Source: Paenibacillus terricola (GTDB lineage: Bacteria; Bacillota; Bacilli; Paenibacillales; Paenibacillaceae). From it: a stretch of DNA of 64,000 nt. Made by a program: the position numbers and the translations under genes. Below, one piece after another: positions 54,071-63,511 of the stretch. Numbering within the stretch: the stretch's first letter is position 1; each line of letters starts with the position of its first letter. The stretch is from the NCBI RefSeq assembly GCF_014779765.1, contig NZ_JACXZA010000006.1, forward strand, positions 1 to 64,000, in the 5' to 3' direction. The notes under the pieces were generated by a model that worked only from the letters and a program-made list of their open reading frames with translations, searched no databases and had not been told where the DNA came from.

Positions 54071-54288
54071 ATTATGAGACGATAACAGGTCACCCCACAA
54101 ATTGGATTTTACTTTATATTTCTTCCGGTGTAAGATTCATTTCAATAACTCTATATTTTCAACGCGACCTTAAAGTCTTTTACAGTTGGTTTATTTGCTG
54201 TGGAACAAGCCCCGGAGCAAGACCCATCGCTCCCTCTGGGCTTCTTTGTGTTGTTCTCTACATTTGATTCGGCAAGGAGAATGAAAAC
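54071..54288. other. Intergenic region before 154-aa gene
   Basis: A/T-rich leader without a recognisable gene. A hairpin-like GCCCCGGAGC...GCTCCC region occurs near 54208-54240 but no T-run follows. Confidence 0.3.
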
Positions 54289-54753
54289 ATGTTGGAATTA
54301 ATTGAACCTTTACCCTTACTCATCGATAAGGATCCCGCTGAACGGACTACCTTCAAGATCAGCCATATGGAAGTATTCCGTATGGATTGCAAATTGGCTG
54401 AAAACAATCCTATTAGAAATATAGATTCATACAATTGCGGTTTATTGAAAATTGCCGGCCAAGGAGCAGCTGGATTCGCGGAATACGTCATTCCCGATAC
54501 GAAACTGAATCATGACCTCGTCCGCTGGGCATCTGTTTTCAAGAAATTGAAAGGCTTATCGATTGCAGAAGCGCTCCGCTACGTTCAGGACAAAGAAGAA
54601 GCTTGGGGCCCAACTCGTCAAGAAGCAGCCATAGCTGCATTGACGGATCTGTCGATGAGCTTAATAGATCCACTTCACCAGCCTGAGACATCCGTTCGTT
54701 CTCTGGAGTGGTCCGCGCTCATTGAACGCTCCCAATCTTATTATTCCTTTTAA
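54289..54753 (+). CDS. Hypothetical protein with enolase-N-like start
   Basis: A 154-residue soluble protein. The first 70 residues (LPLLIDKDPAERTTFKISH, YNCGLLKIAGQGAAGFAEY) recall the N-terminal capping domain of enolase-superfamily enzymes, but the catalytic barrel is absent and the rest is helical (SIAEALRYVQDKEEAWGPTR). Complete start and stop, AAGGAG 9 bases before the ATG, and a strong terminator show an intact short gene rather than a fragment. Function unknown. Confidence 0.55.
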   Translation: MLELIEPLPLLIDKDPAERTTFKISHMEVFRMDCKLAENNPIRNIDSYNCGLLKIAGQGAAGFAEYVIPDTKLNHDLVRWASVFKKLKGLSIAEALRYVQDKEEAWGPTRQEAAIAALTDLSMSLIDPLHQPETSVRSLEWSALIERSQSYYSF

Positions 54754-54800
54754 CGTTAACAGAAATAGGCTTCTCGCAAGTTCCCTCATAACACCGAAGA

Positions 54801-54831
54801 GCTGGTTCCGGAGACGGTGCCAGTTTTTTTT
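54801..54831 (+). terminator. Intrinsic terminator after 154-aa gene
   Basis: CTGG.TCCG / CGG..CCAG stem followed by eight T residues. Confidence 0.82.
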
Positions 54832-54997
54832 ATTTCATAGACGATCGCGTTTCAGCAAGCTTACAAGGCCTTGCCTCTCCCAGGATTGGTGAACTCTAGT
54901 AGATAGCGTTATGTATTTGGACTAGAATTGGTAGTCTCGCTAATGATCCTGTCCCTATCAATTGCAAATTCCGTTTCATATCATGATAGTGATTAAA

Positions 54998-55038
54998 TAA
55001 GCTCCCCCAAGGATCCTGACCGATCCAAAGGGAAGCTC
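54998..55038 (-). terminator. Probable terminator after collagen-like gene
   Basis: Minus-strand AGCT.CCC / GGG.GAGCT outer stem and GGATC / GATCC inner stem, followed by TATTTAAT, a weak U-tract. Confidence 0.5.
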
Positions 55039-55052
55039 CTGAGACAAATGAA

Positions 55053-55703
55053 TTAGCCCAATTTCTCAATAATAAGCGATGCGCTTGTGACTGGCGTACC
55101 GCCACCAATGCTTGCTTGCAATGTTAGAGCGCCCATGTTATCGATCCTGTTGAGCGTAAGCGTTCCGCCTGCCGTCAGCAATGCAACAACTTGGCCCGTG
55201 TAAGGTTGGTTGCCCGCGCTCGTGCCATAGTTACTGCAAGGAACAAGTGTCGGCAGGGCTGGACCCGCTCCGTCCGCGTCGAAGAATAAGCCAAAGGCGC
55301 TGTCGCCTGGAGTCGGGAACACTTCCCATGTAATGCGATAAAAGCCCGTCGTCAGGATGTTAACTGTAGAAGGAGCGGTAAAGGAAACGTCGGCGGAATT
55401 GACAACGGAGTCGTTGAACGTAACAGCGCCGCCTTGAGCACCGGGAGTTGGCGCAGCTGCGACAGTCTGATCGACGGAACTGCACAGGAAATCGAAAGAC
55501 GCAGGAGCAACGGGACCAGTGGCGCCAGTAGGGCCTTGCGGTCCAGTAGAGCCAGCAGGACCAGTAGCACCAGCAGGGCCTTGAGCACCCGTGGCGCCTG
55601 TAGCGCCGGTTAATCCTTGAGGTCCTTGAATCCCTTGTGGTCCTTGTGGTCCTTGTGGTCCTTGTGGTCCCGGAGGCCCGGGAGGTCCTGGTAATCTACC
55701 CAT
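55053..55703 (-). CDS. Collagen-like exosporium-type protein (BclA-like)
   Basis: A 216-residue protein: a short start, about 20 Gly-X-Y triplets (residues 5-65, GPPGPPGPQ then GATGATGAQ types), then a C-terminal beta domain of about 145 residues resembling the BclA/TNF-like trimerisation domain. This is the layout of spore-surface collagen-like proteins. The AAGGAG ribosome site is 14 bases from this ATG; a closer, in-frame ATG is followed at once by TAG. Divergent from yheC/D, another spore-related gene. Confidence 0.82.
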   Translation of the reverse strand: MGRLPGPPGPPGPQGPQGPQGPQGIQGPQGLTGATGATGAQGPAGATGPAGSTGPQGPTGATGPVAPASFDFLCSSVDQTVAAAPTPGAQGGAVTFNDSVVNSADVSFTAPSTVNILTTGFYRITWEVFPTPGDSAFGLFFDADGAGPALPTLVPCSNYGTSAGNQPYTGQVVALLTAGGTLTLNRIDNMGALTLQASIGGGTPVTSASLIIEKLG

Positions 55704-55723
55704 TTGCTACATACACACTCCTT
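55704..55723 (-). promoter_or_regulatory. Start-stop element before collagen-like gene
   Basis: Minus-strand AAGGAG (55718-55723), 5-base spacer, ATG (55710-55712), TAG (55707-55709), CAA, then the ATG used by the gene, all in one frame. Expression must use the distant second ATG, reinitiate, or be weakened by a nonsense change at codon 2. Confidence 0.7.
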
Positions 55724-55912
55724 ATTTATGTGATCGAACTGGGCTTAATATTCGATGAAGCTACCCGCTCATACCATATTCCAATCGAAATCGTTGCGTT
55801 CCAACTAGGGATACGTTTTTTTTGCGTTGAGCTGTATTGTTGTCCACGCAGGTAGAGAACGGCTTACATACTTTGATCTTATGAATCTTGCATTCTCTAA
55901 CGGAGGCCAACG

Positions 55913-56953
55913 ATGACTATTAAGAACGGATTCGTAGGGATTCTTGTCGCTAATCGGACTCAAAGAAAACAAGTGCTTAGTCAATATCTGACGCATAACG
56001 CAGCGGGAGTTAAGTTGTTAGCATTCACTCCATCTTCTATCAATTGGAAACGTCAGACGGTGATCGCTTTGCATCGTGTTAAGGGAAAGTGGTCAATCGG
56101 CCGTTTTCCTTTACCACAAGTTGTCTACAACCGTTGGTATGGCACGGATCCTAAGCTCATTGAAAGACTTGGAGCTGCGATCGGTGGAAACCACTGCTTT
56201 AACCATATTAATCGGCTAAACAAGCTGGACATCTACAACAAGCTAGCGAGGTGGCTCGCACCTCATTTGCCAGAATCGTTTCATTATGATGAAGCGGACG
56301 TGCTAAACATGCTGGAACGTCATAAAGAGATTTATTTCAAACCGCTGCTGGGCTCTATGGGCAGAGGGGTTTACCGAGCGGAGATGAATCCATCAGGTGA
56401 TGTCCGCATAGGACAACATTACTTTGCTCCTAAGACAGTAACGAATGACCATTTATTTTTCCAGGAGCATATGAAGAAATTGGTCTCCTCCACCCCCTAC
56501 ATCGTTCAAAAAGGAATCCCCATTCTTCAGATCGACGGGCATGCCTTCGATATTCGTTCCCTTGTTCAGAAGAACGAACATGGGCTGTGGTCGGTCACGA
56601 ACCTTGTAAGTCGAATTGCCTATAAAGGCAGCTTTAATACGAGCATCTTCGACAAAACATGCTTATCAGATGAAGTACTTAATAAGCTGTATCCGCCTCA
56701 AAAGGTCCACGCCATCATGACTTCCATATACGATATCAGCCTTAGAATTGCAGAGATCATCGACACGGAAACCGATTATCATTTGGGTGAATTCAGCGTC
56801 GACATCGCATTAGATAGCGAGGCGCATCCATGGATTATCGAGTTGAACGGCCAACCCCAGAAGGCTCTGTACCGAGGTATACCCAATCGGTCCGTCGTTT
56901 ATAGTCGCCCCATTCAATATGCGAAGTACTTGTGTCGGAATGGATCTTTGTGA
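55913..56953 (+). CDS. YheC/YheD family spore coat-associated ATP-grasp protein
   Basis: A 346-residue protein of the YheC/D family. Landmarks are LPQVVYNRWYGTDP, HINRLNKLDIYNKLARWLAP, the ATP-grasp lysine region EIYFKPLLGSMGRGVYR, FDIRSLVQKNEHG and the metal/ATP end GEFSVDIALD and WIIELNGQPQK. In Bacillus these proteins associate with the spore coat; the ligation product is unknown. CGGAGG is 6 bases before the ATG. It is divergent from the collagen-like exosporium gene. Confidence 0.88.
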   Translation: MTIKNGFVGILVANRTQRKQVLSQYLTHNAAGVKLLAFTPSSINWKRQTVIALHRVKGKWSIGRFPLPQVVYNRWYGTDPKLIERLGAAIGGNHCFNHINRLNKLDIYNKLARWLAPHLPESFHYDEADVLNMLERHKEIYFKPLLGSMGRGVYRAEMNPSGDVRIGQHYFAPKTVTNDHLFFQEHMKKLVSSTPYIVQKGIPILQIDGHAFDIRSLVQKNEHGLWSVTNLVSRIAYKGSFNTSIFDKTCLSDEVLNKLYPPQKVHAIMTSIYDISLRIAEIIDTETDYHLGEFSVDIALDSEAHPWIIELNGQPQKALYRGIPNRSVVYSRPIQYAKYLCRNGSL

Positions 56954-57068
56954 TGATCAGTATATGGATGTGAGCTTGGATGTGTGACATTAGACGTTAT
57001 ACGGTTTAAATATCTCAACGGACCCCGGAAGAACAGCCCTGCACAACGAATTCACTATCCGCAAGAGA

Positions 57069-57101
57069 CGACCCTGTACCGCGCTGGTCAGGGCCGTTTT
57101 T
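57069..57101 (+). terminator. Intrinsic terminator after YheC/D gene
   Basis: CG.CCCTG / CAGGG.CG stem followed by five T residues. Confidence 0.75.
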
Positions 57102-57189
57102 CTGTTTGTGCGATAACGCTGCTATCACTAGTAGCCAACAATGGAATGAGGAACATAATGCTTTTCCAGTTGCATCATTTCTTCCGGCG

Positions 57190-57720
57190 TTAAAGAATCG
57201 ACAATGCTGATGCCGCGTCTTCCACATGAGAGATTCTCGTGGCACCGATTATAGGAGCCGTTACCGGTTCTTTCTGCAGCAGCCACGCAAGCGCGACTTG
57301 GAATCGGAGTACCCCTCTCTGTTCTGCGATAGCTGCAACCTGGTCCACGATCAATTGATCGGCTGCTGCTGTTGCATCGTACTTCTGTTTCGCGATCTGA
57401 TCGGTTTCGGAACGATGCGCCGTTTCCTTGGGATCTCTTGTCAATCTTCCTCCTGCAAGGGGACTGTAAGGAATCACGCCGATTTTTTCGGCCTTGCAGA
57501 GCGGCAGCATTTCTCTCTCCTCCTCACGGTATATGAGGTTTAAATGATTTTGCATGGATACAAACCTAGTCCTAGTCCATCCACTTTTCTCCGCCACGTA
57601 TAATGCTTTTTGAAATTGCCACGCATACATGGCAGAGGCGCCTATGTATCTTGCCTTCCCAGCCTTCACCACATCATGCAGCGCTTCCATCGTCTCTTCT
57701 ATGGGCGTATCGTCGGATGA
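57190..57720 (-). pseudogene. Aldo/keto reductase, 5' truncated
   Basis: Homology to AKR11/YajO-type reductases begins abruptly at DDTPIEETMEALHDVVKAGK and continues through ARYIGASAMYAWQF, VIPYSPLAGGRLTR and the cofactor-binding end PIIGATRISHVEDA. The first half of the barrel, including the catalytic Asp/Tyr/Lys, is missing; the frame upstream gives unrelated KRTAGEGGSS and then a stop. The break is about 30 bp from the OsmC gene stop, so a deletion joined the two. It cannot make an active reductase. Confidence 0.8.
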
Positions 57721-57750
57721 GCCCCCCTCTCCGGCTGTACGTTTGCACGA

Positions 57751-58272
57751 CTAGATGCAGCAACTTCCGTCCTCCAGCCGGCACGCTTGTCGCTGCTCTA
57801 TGGCCTCGTCGGCGGCCGTTGCCGCCGCAATTTCTGTAAGCTCAGAGCCGCCCGCAGCTTGATGAGTCGGAATCGCGTCCTCACTCTGTTGAACAAGCTT
57901 CACGTCGATGTGCGGGCCGACCGTATTCAGCATTTTACAATGCTCCCGGGTTTCTTGAAGCAGCCTCAAGCGCGTCTCGTTGTCCACTTCGGCGACAAAG
58001 GTTAACGTAAACACGACACCAACGATCTTCCCTTCGCTATTGACAGTATCTTCGGCGGTTACACGCGTTACCGCTTGGGAATAACCATAGCCGCGCGCAC
58101 GGTGATTAAGCGAACCGCCGACGCACCCGGACAGTGCGATGAGCCACAGCTCACCAGCCCGGAACCCGGCATCTTCCCCGCCTTGATCATTTCCGCGATC
58201 CAACACTACGCTGTGCGTCCCCGCGACAGCCAATTGCTTGGAATCAGATAGTATAGTCAGCTTGCTCTTCAT
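57751..58272 (-). CDS. OsmC family protein
   Basis: A 173-residue OsmC/Ohr-fold protein. The active-site region ELWLIALSGCVGGSLNHRAR carries one conserved cysteine; EHCKMLNTVG carries the second of the pair used in peroxide reduction. The last 30 residues are Ala/Glu-rich with a terminal DGSCCI pair of cysteines not typical for the family. The C-terminus may have been altered by the deletion next to it. The role is probably organic peroxide or thiol chemistry. Confidence 0.75.
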   Translation of the reverse strand: MKSKLTILSDSKQLAVAGTHSVVLDRGNDQGGEDAGFRAGELWLIALSGCVGGSLNHRARGYGYSQAVTRVTAEDTVNSEGKIVGVVFTLTFVAEVDNETRLRLLQETREHCKMLNTVGPHIDVKLVQQSEDAIPTHQAAGGSELTEIAAATAADEAIEQRQACRLEDGSCCI

Positions 58273-58315
58273 TTGACGCCCTCCTCAAAGTTCAAGTATA
58301 GATGCGCTTCTCGAA

Positions 58316-58360
58316 CAAAAAAAAAGACAAAACACAGGTGATTCACCCGCATTTTGTCTT
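58316..58360 (-). terminator. Intrinsic terminator between GNAT remnant and osmC
   Basis: AAGACAAAA / TTTTGTCTT stem with GGTGA/TCACC inner pairing and a long T-run on the minus side. Confidence 0.85.
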
Positions 58361-58469
58361 CGGTTATCCGATCAACATCACTATGCTTTTGATTTAAATC
58401 ATACCATGCCTTTTAACATCAGCACAATATGAATGCAAGGTTTAAACAGGTTCTCCGCAACTTTTGTCG

Positions 58470-58836
58470 TTAGCCTAAACGTTTGGTTAGCAAGACTTCC
58501 AGCGGCTGATCATCAAGTATTAAGCACCCTGAGTCTTTATAGCCTAGTTTCCTATAAAAGTGTTGGGCCTCTTCGTCTGCTTGCGTCGAAGTCATAACCA
58601 ATTTATAACCCTGCTCGCGCATATTATTCTCCCATAAATGGACGACTTGTTTTCCTAAACCCGCATTACGGTATGGCTCATCGATCCAAATCATATTCAT
58701 AAAAGGGGTATTGTTCGTCACGGATCAGATAAATCTCCTTTCCTTGAATCTTCGCTTGAATCAACGCTTGATTAAGATGAATATCCCTTTCCTTAATAAA
58801 TGCTATATCTTTATCCGTTGCAAAACTAATCTTCAA
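58470..58836 (-). pseudogene. GNAT acetyltransferase, internal deletion and frameshift
   Basis: A good start (TTG with AAGGAG 7 bases upstream) gives KISFATDKDIAFIKERD to GKEIYLIRDEQ, then runs to a stop. A second frame continues with NTPFMNMIWIDEPYRNAGLG (acetyl-CoA loop RNAGLGKQ) to LEVLLTKRLG. The join is near 58715, where about a dozen residues of the usual fold (the GFLRF strand) are missing. A deletion out of frame best explains this. Confidence 0.82.
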
Positions 58837-58941
58837 CTACCTTCTCCTTTATCCATGCAGTGAATTTGATAGTTCTGATTATACATACAGGAACGCAGAG
58901 CGTTGTAGGGAGAAAATGCTTATAACAAGTTTTGTACAGCG

Positions 58942-58969
58942 AAAAGGCTCGCGTTGCTCGCGAGCCCTT
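58942..58969 (-). terminator. Intrinsic terminator after HAD phosphatase gene
   Basis: GGCTCGCG / CGCGAGCC stem followed by TTTTCG on the minus strand. Confidence 0.78.
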
Positions 58970-58998
58970 CATTAGATTTTCAGATCCGATGTGCATGA

Positions 58999-59805
58999 TC
59001 AGCAATTGATCACGCCTACAAACCTCTCTATTCCAACAGCGACACCATCGTTATCATTTGAACTGGTTACGTGGGCAGCGCAATTCTTCAATTCGATTAT
59101 CGCATTCTCCATTGCGATCGGAAATCCACACATTCGGAATAGTCCCAAATCGTTAAAGTCATCCCCGAATGCCATCACGTTTTCCGACTTTACCCCGATC
59201 TCGTCAAGCACCCCTTGCACGGCTTCTTCTTTCGAGGCTGATTTTTGCATGATTTGAACCAATGCCCCGCCATCCGTTGCGATTACGTTCACATGATCAC
59301 CGAATTGCTCGATAACATCCGTCCATGTGCTGTAACCATGAACCAATATTTTGGTTGGGGATAGTGAACGAATAAAACCTTTATCGACAACCAAGGGTTT
59401 AGGATCATTTAAACGGAAACCGAAATGACTAAGCTGCGAGTCAGGTATTGGTGTACATGTATAGCAGGCGTCATTGACCTCGTAATTAATCATCGATTGA
59501 GGTGCATGCGACTCGATGAAATTGTTGATCTGTTGGCTAATTTCCATAGGGATGCTGATGTGCTGCTGAGTGTGCTTGGACTTGCATATTGTTAGAGCGC
59601 CATTGTAATAAACCAGGTAGTCTGCAAAAGGAAAATTCTCTACAAATTGATTAGCCGCTCTAGGCGGCCGCGCCGTGGCAACGATAATATGAATTCCGGA
59701 ATCAAAACATCTTTTAACAGCCTGATAATTTCTAGGCGATATGGATTTGTCACTGCCGAGCAATGTTCCGTCCAAGTCTAATACAATTGCCTGTATGTCC
59801 GACAT
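58999..59805 (-). CDS. Cof-type HAD hydrolase
   Basis: A roughly 268-residue HAD-IIB phosphatase. Motif I is VLDLDGTLLG, motif II the IIVATARPP threonine strand, motif III a lysine in the C-terminal half, and motif IV VMAFGDDFNDLGLF. A C2B cap lies between (about 85-185). Substrates are sugar phosphates or flavin precursors; not predictable here. Start chosen at MSDIQ with GAGGAG 8 bases upstream. Confidence 0.88.
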   Translation of the reverse strand: MSDIQAIVLDLDGTLLGSDKSISPRNYQAVKRCFDSGIHIIVATARPPRAANQFVENFPFADYLVYYNGALTICKSKHTQQHISIPMEISQQINNFIESHAPQSMINYEVNDACYTCTPIPDSQLSHFGFRLNDPKPLVVDKGFIRSLSPTKILVHGYSTWTDVIEQFGDHVNVIATDGGALVQIMQKSASKEEAVQGVLDEIGVKSENVMAFGDDFNDLGLFRMCGFPIAMENAIIELKNCAAHVTSSNDNDGVAVGIERFVGVINC

Positions 59806-59890
59806 CCGCATCTCTCCTCATGAGTAATTCTTCCAACTATAAACCAAATTCAGGAGAGGCGGTAGACTTAATATTGAATATCGGAATAAC

Positions 59891-60674
59891 GTCATGAAAG
59901 CTGATCGGTTAAGAACTGAAGAATCTCAGGAAGGGCCGCTTGCGACGTCGCCAAGTGATCCAAGTCCGAACCGTCTCAAGCTTGCATTCGGAATGATTTT
60001 TACGAGATACTCGGCATGGGTAATGGGTATGGATCGATCCGCCTCGCTATGCCAGAATCGAATGGGAACTCGAATATCCTCGAACGGGATATTCCAAGGT
60101 TGTCCGAAGCATCGATAATCATCAAGCATTCCGTGCGGACTTTTTGTACCTTCCTTTATCATCGGGACAAGGGCTTCTTTGGCCGCGGCAGGTAGTTGCC
60201 TCCGCTTCTCTTCGGGCAAATGGCAAATATTTGTTCAATTAAAGAAACAGGATCGCCCTTCCAGCAACTCGTCCAAGTATACCGGCCCTATCCCGGCCGA
60301 AATAGCTGTTCGCGTACTCGGTTAGGGTATCGATGACTGCAAGCCAATGCGAAAGGAGCGCCTCCCGATCCAGAAAATATGGCGAAGCGCTTTAATTCCA
60401 TTGCATCAGCGAAAAAGATCGTATCTTCCACCACGTCGTTTATCGTTCGCCCAGGATGAGGATCGGAGAGGCCATAGCCTGATCTCTCCAGGACGAACAT
60501 TCGTATTGCCGGCGCAGTCCCATCTTTCACCATCTGATCCAGTATCGCGATCATAGGCCCGAAGCGTACTCCCGGCGTCCCATTCATCATGACTACGGGA
60601 GCGCCCTCCGGCCGTCCGTATTCGGCATATCCCAATGTTCTCCCGCTCGGTATTGTAATCGTGTTTTCAGTCAA
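59891..60674 (-). pseudogene. Alpha/beta hydrolase with frameshifts
   Basis: The N-terminal part (ENTITIPSGRTLGYAEYG, VVMMNGTPGVRFGP, the nucleophile elbow FSGSGGAPFALA) ends in a stop near 60288. Homology resumes in another frame (AAKEALVPMIKEGTKSPHGM, FWHSEADRSIPITHAEYL) and shifts again near 59950, where the catalytic His segment LDHLATSQAALPEIL lies in a third frame. At least two frameshifts disrupt the gene. Confidence 0.85.
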
Positions 60675-60800
60675 GTTTCATCCACTCCTTCTCATCGCAT
60701 CTTCAATTCATATCTTTATTGCTTGATCATCATGGAAAGAACCCTACTTTCTTGCAAATTGCTGATACCTAACATTTGAAACCGTCTACATCCATTCGAT

Positions 60801-60833
60801 AAAATAAAAATCCGGCAGCCGTCGCTGCCGGAT
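60801..60833 (-). terminator. Intrinsic terminator after interrupted small gene
   Basis: Perfect 10-bp stem ATCCGGCAGC / GCTGCCGGAT followed by TTTTATTTTAT on the minus strand. Confidence 0.88.
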
Positions 60834-60844
60834 TGAAGTCTTCA

Positions 60845-61237
60845 TTAGGTTGTCTCTGGCGTATCCATTCCGTCCGGACCATCGACTATATCGATTACAC
60901 CGACAGCAATTATGGATACCGCCGCTGTTTTACCCAGTTTCTTGGCGCCGTCTTTTATCAGCTGCTTATCGTTTTCCTTAATGCCTGTCACAACATCCTT
61001 ACCGCTGTCGACAACGTATTCGATTCCTTAGCCAGCGCCTTTAACAGTAGTCGTAACCGCATCTCCAAGATCATCGAATCCGGACTTAGCCTGCTGCTTA
61101 TCCGCCGTTATTAAACCAGCGCCAACATCCCATACGCCGCTCGCTGCTTGGCCTGCCAGTTCACCTGTCTTTGCCGTCACTCTTACCACATCATTGCCGA
61201 TTTCTTTATCCGTTTGATCGGGTATTCCGTAATACAT
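60845..61237 (-). pseudogene. Small protein gene with one in-frame TAA
   Basis: A 131-codon frame interrupted only by a TAA (61028-61030) at codon 70. The first part is MYYGIPDQTDKEIGNDVV to TTTVKGAG; after the stop the same frame goes on GIEYVVDSGKDVVTGIKEND to DTPETT with its own stop and terminator. The glycine/alanine-rich pattern (VTAKTGELAGQAASGVWDV, KLGKTAAVSIIAVGVID) suggests a small amphipathic or membrane-active protein. CAA or AAA to TAA is the likely change. A short functional product of 69 residues is the alternative. Confidence 0.65.
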
Positions 61238-61278
61238 GGAGAAAATACATTTCTCCCTATACGTAAACGTGAACGTTT

Positions 61279-61938
61279 CTACTTTTTCACCTCGACGCCA
61301 TACAGATTATAGCGGGGCTTTACGTTTTGACCGCTAATCTGAAAGCTATTCGTGGCATTACCCGTTAATGAATTTCCAGAGCTGTCTTTCAATTCGTTTA
61401 TCGCCAAGAACGGACCCTCTTCTTTGGTGGACGCTTTATCTGCAATTCCGTATAATCCCCATACCCCTGCTAATAGTGCCATGCAGAAAATAGCGGTCCT
61501 CACACTATTGCGCCAATTGTTCTGGGAACGAACACCAAGCTTGTAAGCCCCAAAACCGACTGCTGCCCCTGATGCGTTTTGAATGGCATCGTTAATATCG
61601 AAGCTGCCGAGCATCGTTAGTGCCTGAATGGCTTCACAAACGAGAATAGACGCGATAAACAAGGCAATGAATCGAATAAAGGTGACTCGATATAACAAAG
61701 GAATCAATAGGCCAAAAGGGACGAAGGCTATGATGTTTCCGAATCCTACAAGATCCATCAGAGTGGGATGCAGTAGATCCGATAGACCTGGCAGCTTAAA
61801 GAAAGTGTCCGGTACCATAATAAAGGTGTAGCCGATTGTCTGCTCTGCAGCACCACTCCTGCCGAAAGCGAAAAATAAAAAATAAAGAATACTCGTTGCA
61901 TAAAGGATGGTTATGGTAAAAACAGTTCGCCTTGACAT
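61279..61938 (-). CDS. VanZ-like membrane protein
   Basis: A roughly 219-residue protein with five helices. The VanZ motif region is DLVGFGNIIAFVPFGLLIPLL, then CEAIQALTMLGSFDINDAIQNASGAAVGF. A soluble extracytoplasmic tail of about 45 residues follows the last helix. VanZ proteins are linked to teicoplanin resistance, but most genomic copies have unknown roles. The ATG after AAGGAG is chosen; earlier in-frame starts lack a site. It lies 45 bp downstream of the DHA2 transporter on the same strand. Confidence 0.82.
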   Translation of the reverse strand: MSRRTVFTITILYATSILYFLFFAFGRSGAAEQTIGYTFIMVPDTFFKLPGLSDLLHPTLMDLVGFGNIIAFVPFGLLIPLLYRVTFIRFIALFIASILVCEAIQALTMLGSFDINDAIQNASGAAVGFGAYKLGVRSQNNWRNSVRTAIFCMALLAGVWGLYGIADKASTKEEGPFLAINELKDSSGNSLTGNATNSFQISGQNVKPRYNLYGVEVKK

Positions 61939-61983
61939 GACATCGTCAGCTCCTTGGTGTGGTGCCGCATCGGACACTTTGCA

Positions 61984-63417
61984 TTAATGTGATACTACGA
62001 CAGTTCCTTCTTCGGGTGAGGCCCCTCCTGCCCGTTTAAGAGCAATGAATGCAACTATTATACCAATCAATGTAACCACTGCCGATACAATAAACGCGGT
62101 ATGGATGGAAGAGTTAAGTGCAGAAGGACTCATCGTCTCCATGGTTGAGTCGGAACCAATCGTTGCCGTAATGATGGCCATGATGACTGCGAGTCCGATG
62201 GCCCCGCCAATTTGCTGACCGGTGTTGATAACCGCAGAGGATACCCCTTGCTCTCTCGGATCGACTCCTGTACTGCCAGCGATGAACATCGTCGTGAAGA
62301 CGAACGCCTGCCCAAGACCGATGATAATCGTCCCGGGAAGCACTACCCAAGCATTGCCCGAAGCTGATAACTGGGTCAAGAGCAGGAAGCCGATGCCTCC
62401 AAGTGCCATTCCTGATGCGATTGTCCCGGAAACCCCTGCTTTGGCCAGCATAGGTGTAATGAGCTTCGCTCCCAGGAACGCACTAAGGGTAAGCGGAAGG
62501 AAAGTAAGTCCGGACTGGATGGCCGAGAAATGCAGAACGTTCTGCGTATATAGCGTTAAGAAGTAGTAGAGCGTACCAAACGATGCGGAGAAAAGAAAGG
62601 CTATAAGCGCAGCTCCGGTTAGGTTGCGATTACGGAACATGCGGAAGTTAATCAGCGGTCCTTTAGTTCGCTTCTCAATGACGACGAACGATGCGAGAAG
62701 TATGGCTCCGATCATAACGAGCGGCAAGGTTTTTGCGCTAAGCCAGCCCGAAACGGGAGATTGAATTAAATAGTAGACAACAAGAAGCATGCCAGCGGTA
62801 ACCGAGATCGTCCCAGCGATGTCGAAGTGTTTACGTCCGCTCGGCACCGCGCTCTCTTTGAGGACGGCAGGAGCTAGCAGGAGAGTGAAGAGTGCGATCG
62901 GTACGTTAACGAAGAACGTCGCTTCCCAACCGATAAAGCTGGTGAGCACCCCTCCGAGTAATAACCCGAGCGACATGCCGACTCCACCCATGGCAGCCCA
63001 GATGCCCATAGCCTTATTCCGTTCTGCACCTTCTTCAAAGTTAGACATGATTAGCGACAACGTTGCCGGCGATAGCAAGGCTCCTCCGAAACCTTGCAGG
63101 CCTCTAGCTATGATCAGCATAAGCTGGGAATCAGCCAGTCCGCCAAGCAGTGAACCCAGACCAAACAAGGACATCGCCAATATGAACATTTTTCGTCTGC
63201 CCATTAGGTCCGAGAGTCTGCCTCCAATCAACAGAAACCCTCCAAACGCTAGGGAATATGCGCTAACAACCCATTGCAGATGGTTGGCGCTGAAGCCTAG
63301 TTCCTCTCCAAGCGACGGCATAGACACGAAAATAATCGTATAATCAAGAGCCATAATTAATTGAGAGAAGGCAAGTACGAGAAGTGCCAACCCTTTGAAG
63401 CGGCTGCTATTATTCAT
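61984..63417 (-). CDS. DHA2 family MFS drug efflux transporter
   Basis: A 477-residue, 14-helix major facilitator of the EmrB/QacA type. Motif A is GGRLSDLMGRRKMF between TM2 and TM3; motif C is AMGGVGMSLGLLLGGVLTSFIGW in TM5; PREQGVSSAVINTGQQIGGAIGLA is the TM13 region signature. It exports toxic compounds with protons. GGAGG lies about 10 bases before the ATG. The TetR gene just upstream on the same strand probably represses it. Confidence 0.92.
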   Translation of the reverse strand: MNNSSRFKGLALLVLAFSQLIMALDYTIIFVSMPSLGEELGFSANHLQWVVSAYSLAFGGFLLIGGRLSDLMGRRKMFILAMSLFGLGSLLGGLADSQLMLIIARGLQGFGGALLSPATLSLIMSNFEEGAERNKAMGIWAAMGGVGMSLGLLLGGVLTSFIGWEATFFVNVPIALFTLLLAPAVLKESAVPSGRKHFDIAGTISVTAGMLLVVYYLIQSPVSGWLSAKTLPLVMIGAILLASFVVIEKRTKGPLINFRMFRNRNLTGAALIAFLFSASFGTLYYFLTLYTQNVLHFSAIQSGLTFLPLTLSAFLGAKLITPMLAKAGVSGTIASGMALGGIGFLLLTQLSASGNAWVVLPGTIIIGLGQAFVFTTMFIAGSTGVDPREQGVSSAVINTGQQIGGAIGLAVIMAIITATIGSDSTMETMSPSALNSSIHTAFIVSAVVTLIGIIVAFIALKRAGGASPEEGTVVVSH

Positions 63418-63511
63418 TAAAATACACCCTCCATTGATTAACGAATCTAAAAATCATTTTCGGACTGAACGGTCTAATAATGGCAACGGAAGGGAGAGAA
63501 AAGTCCCTCCG

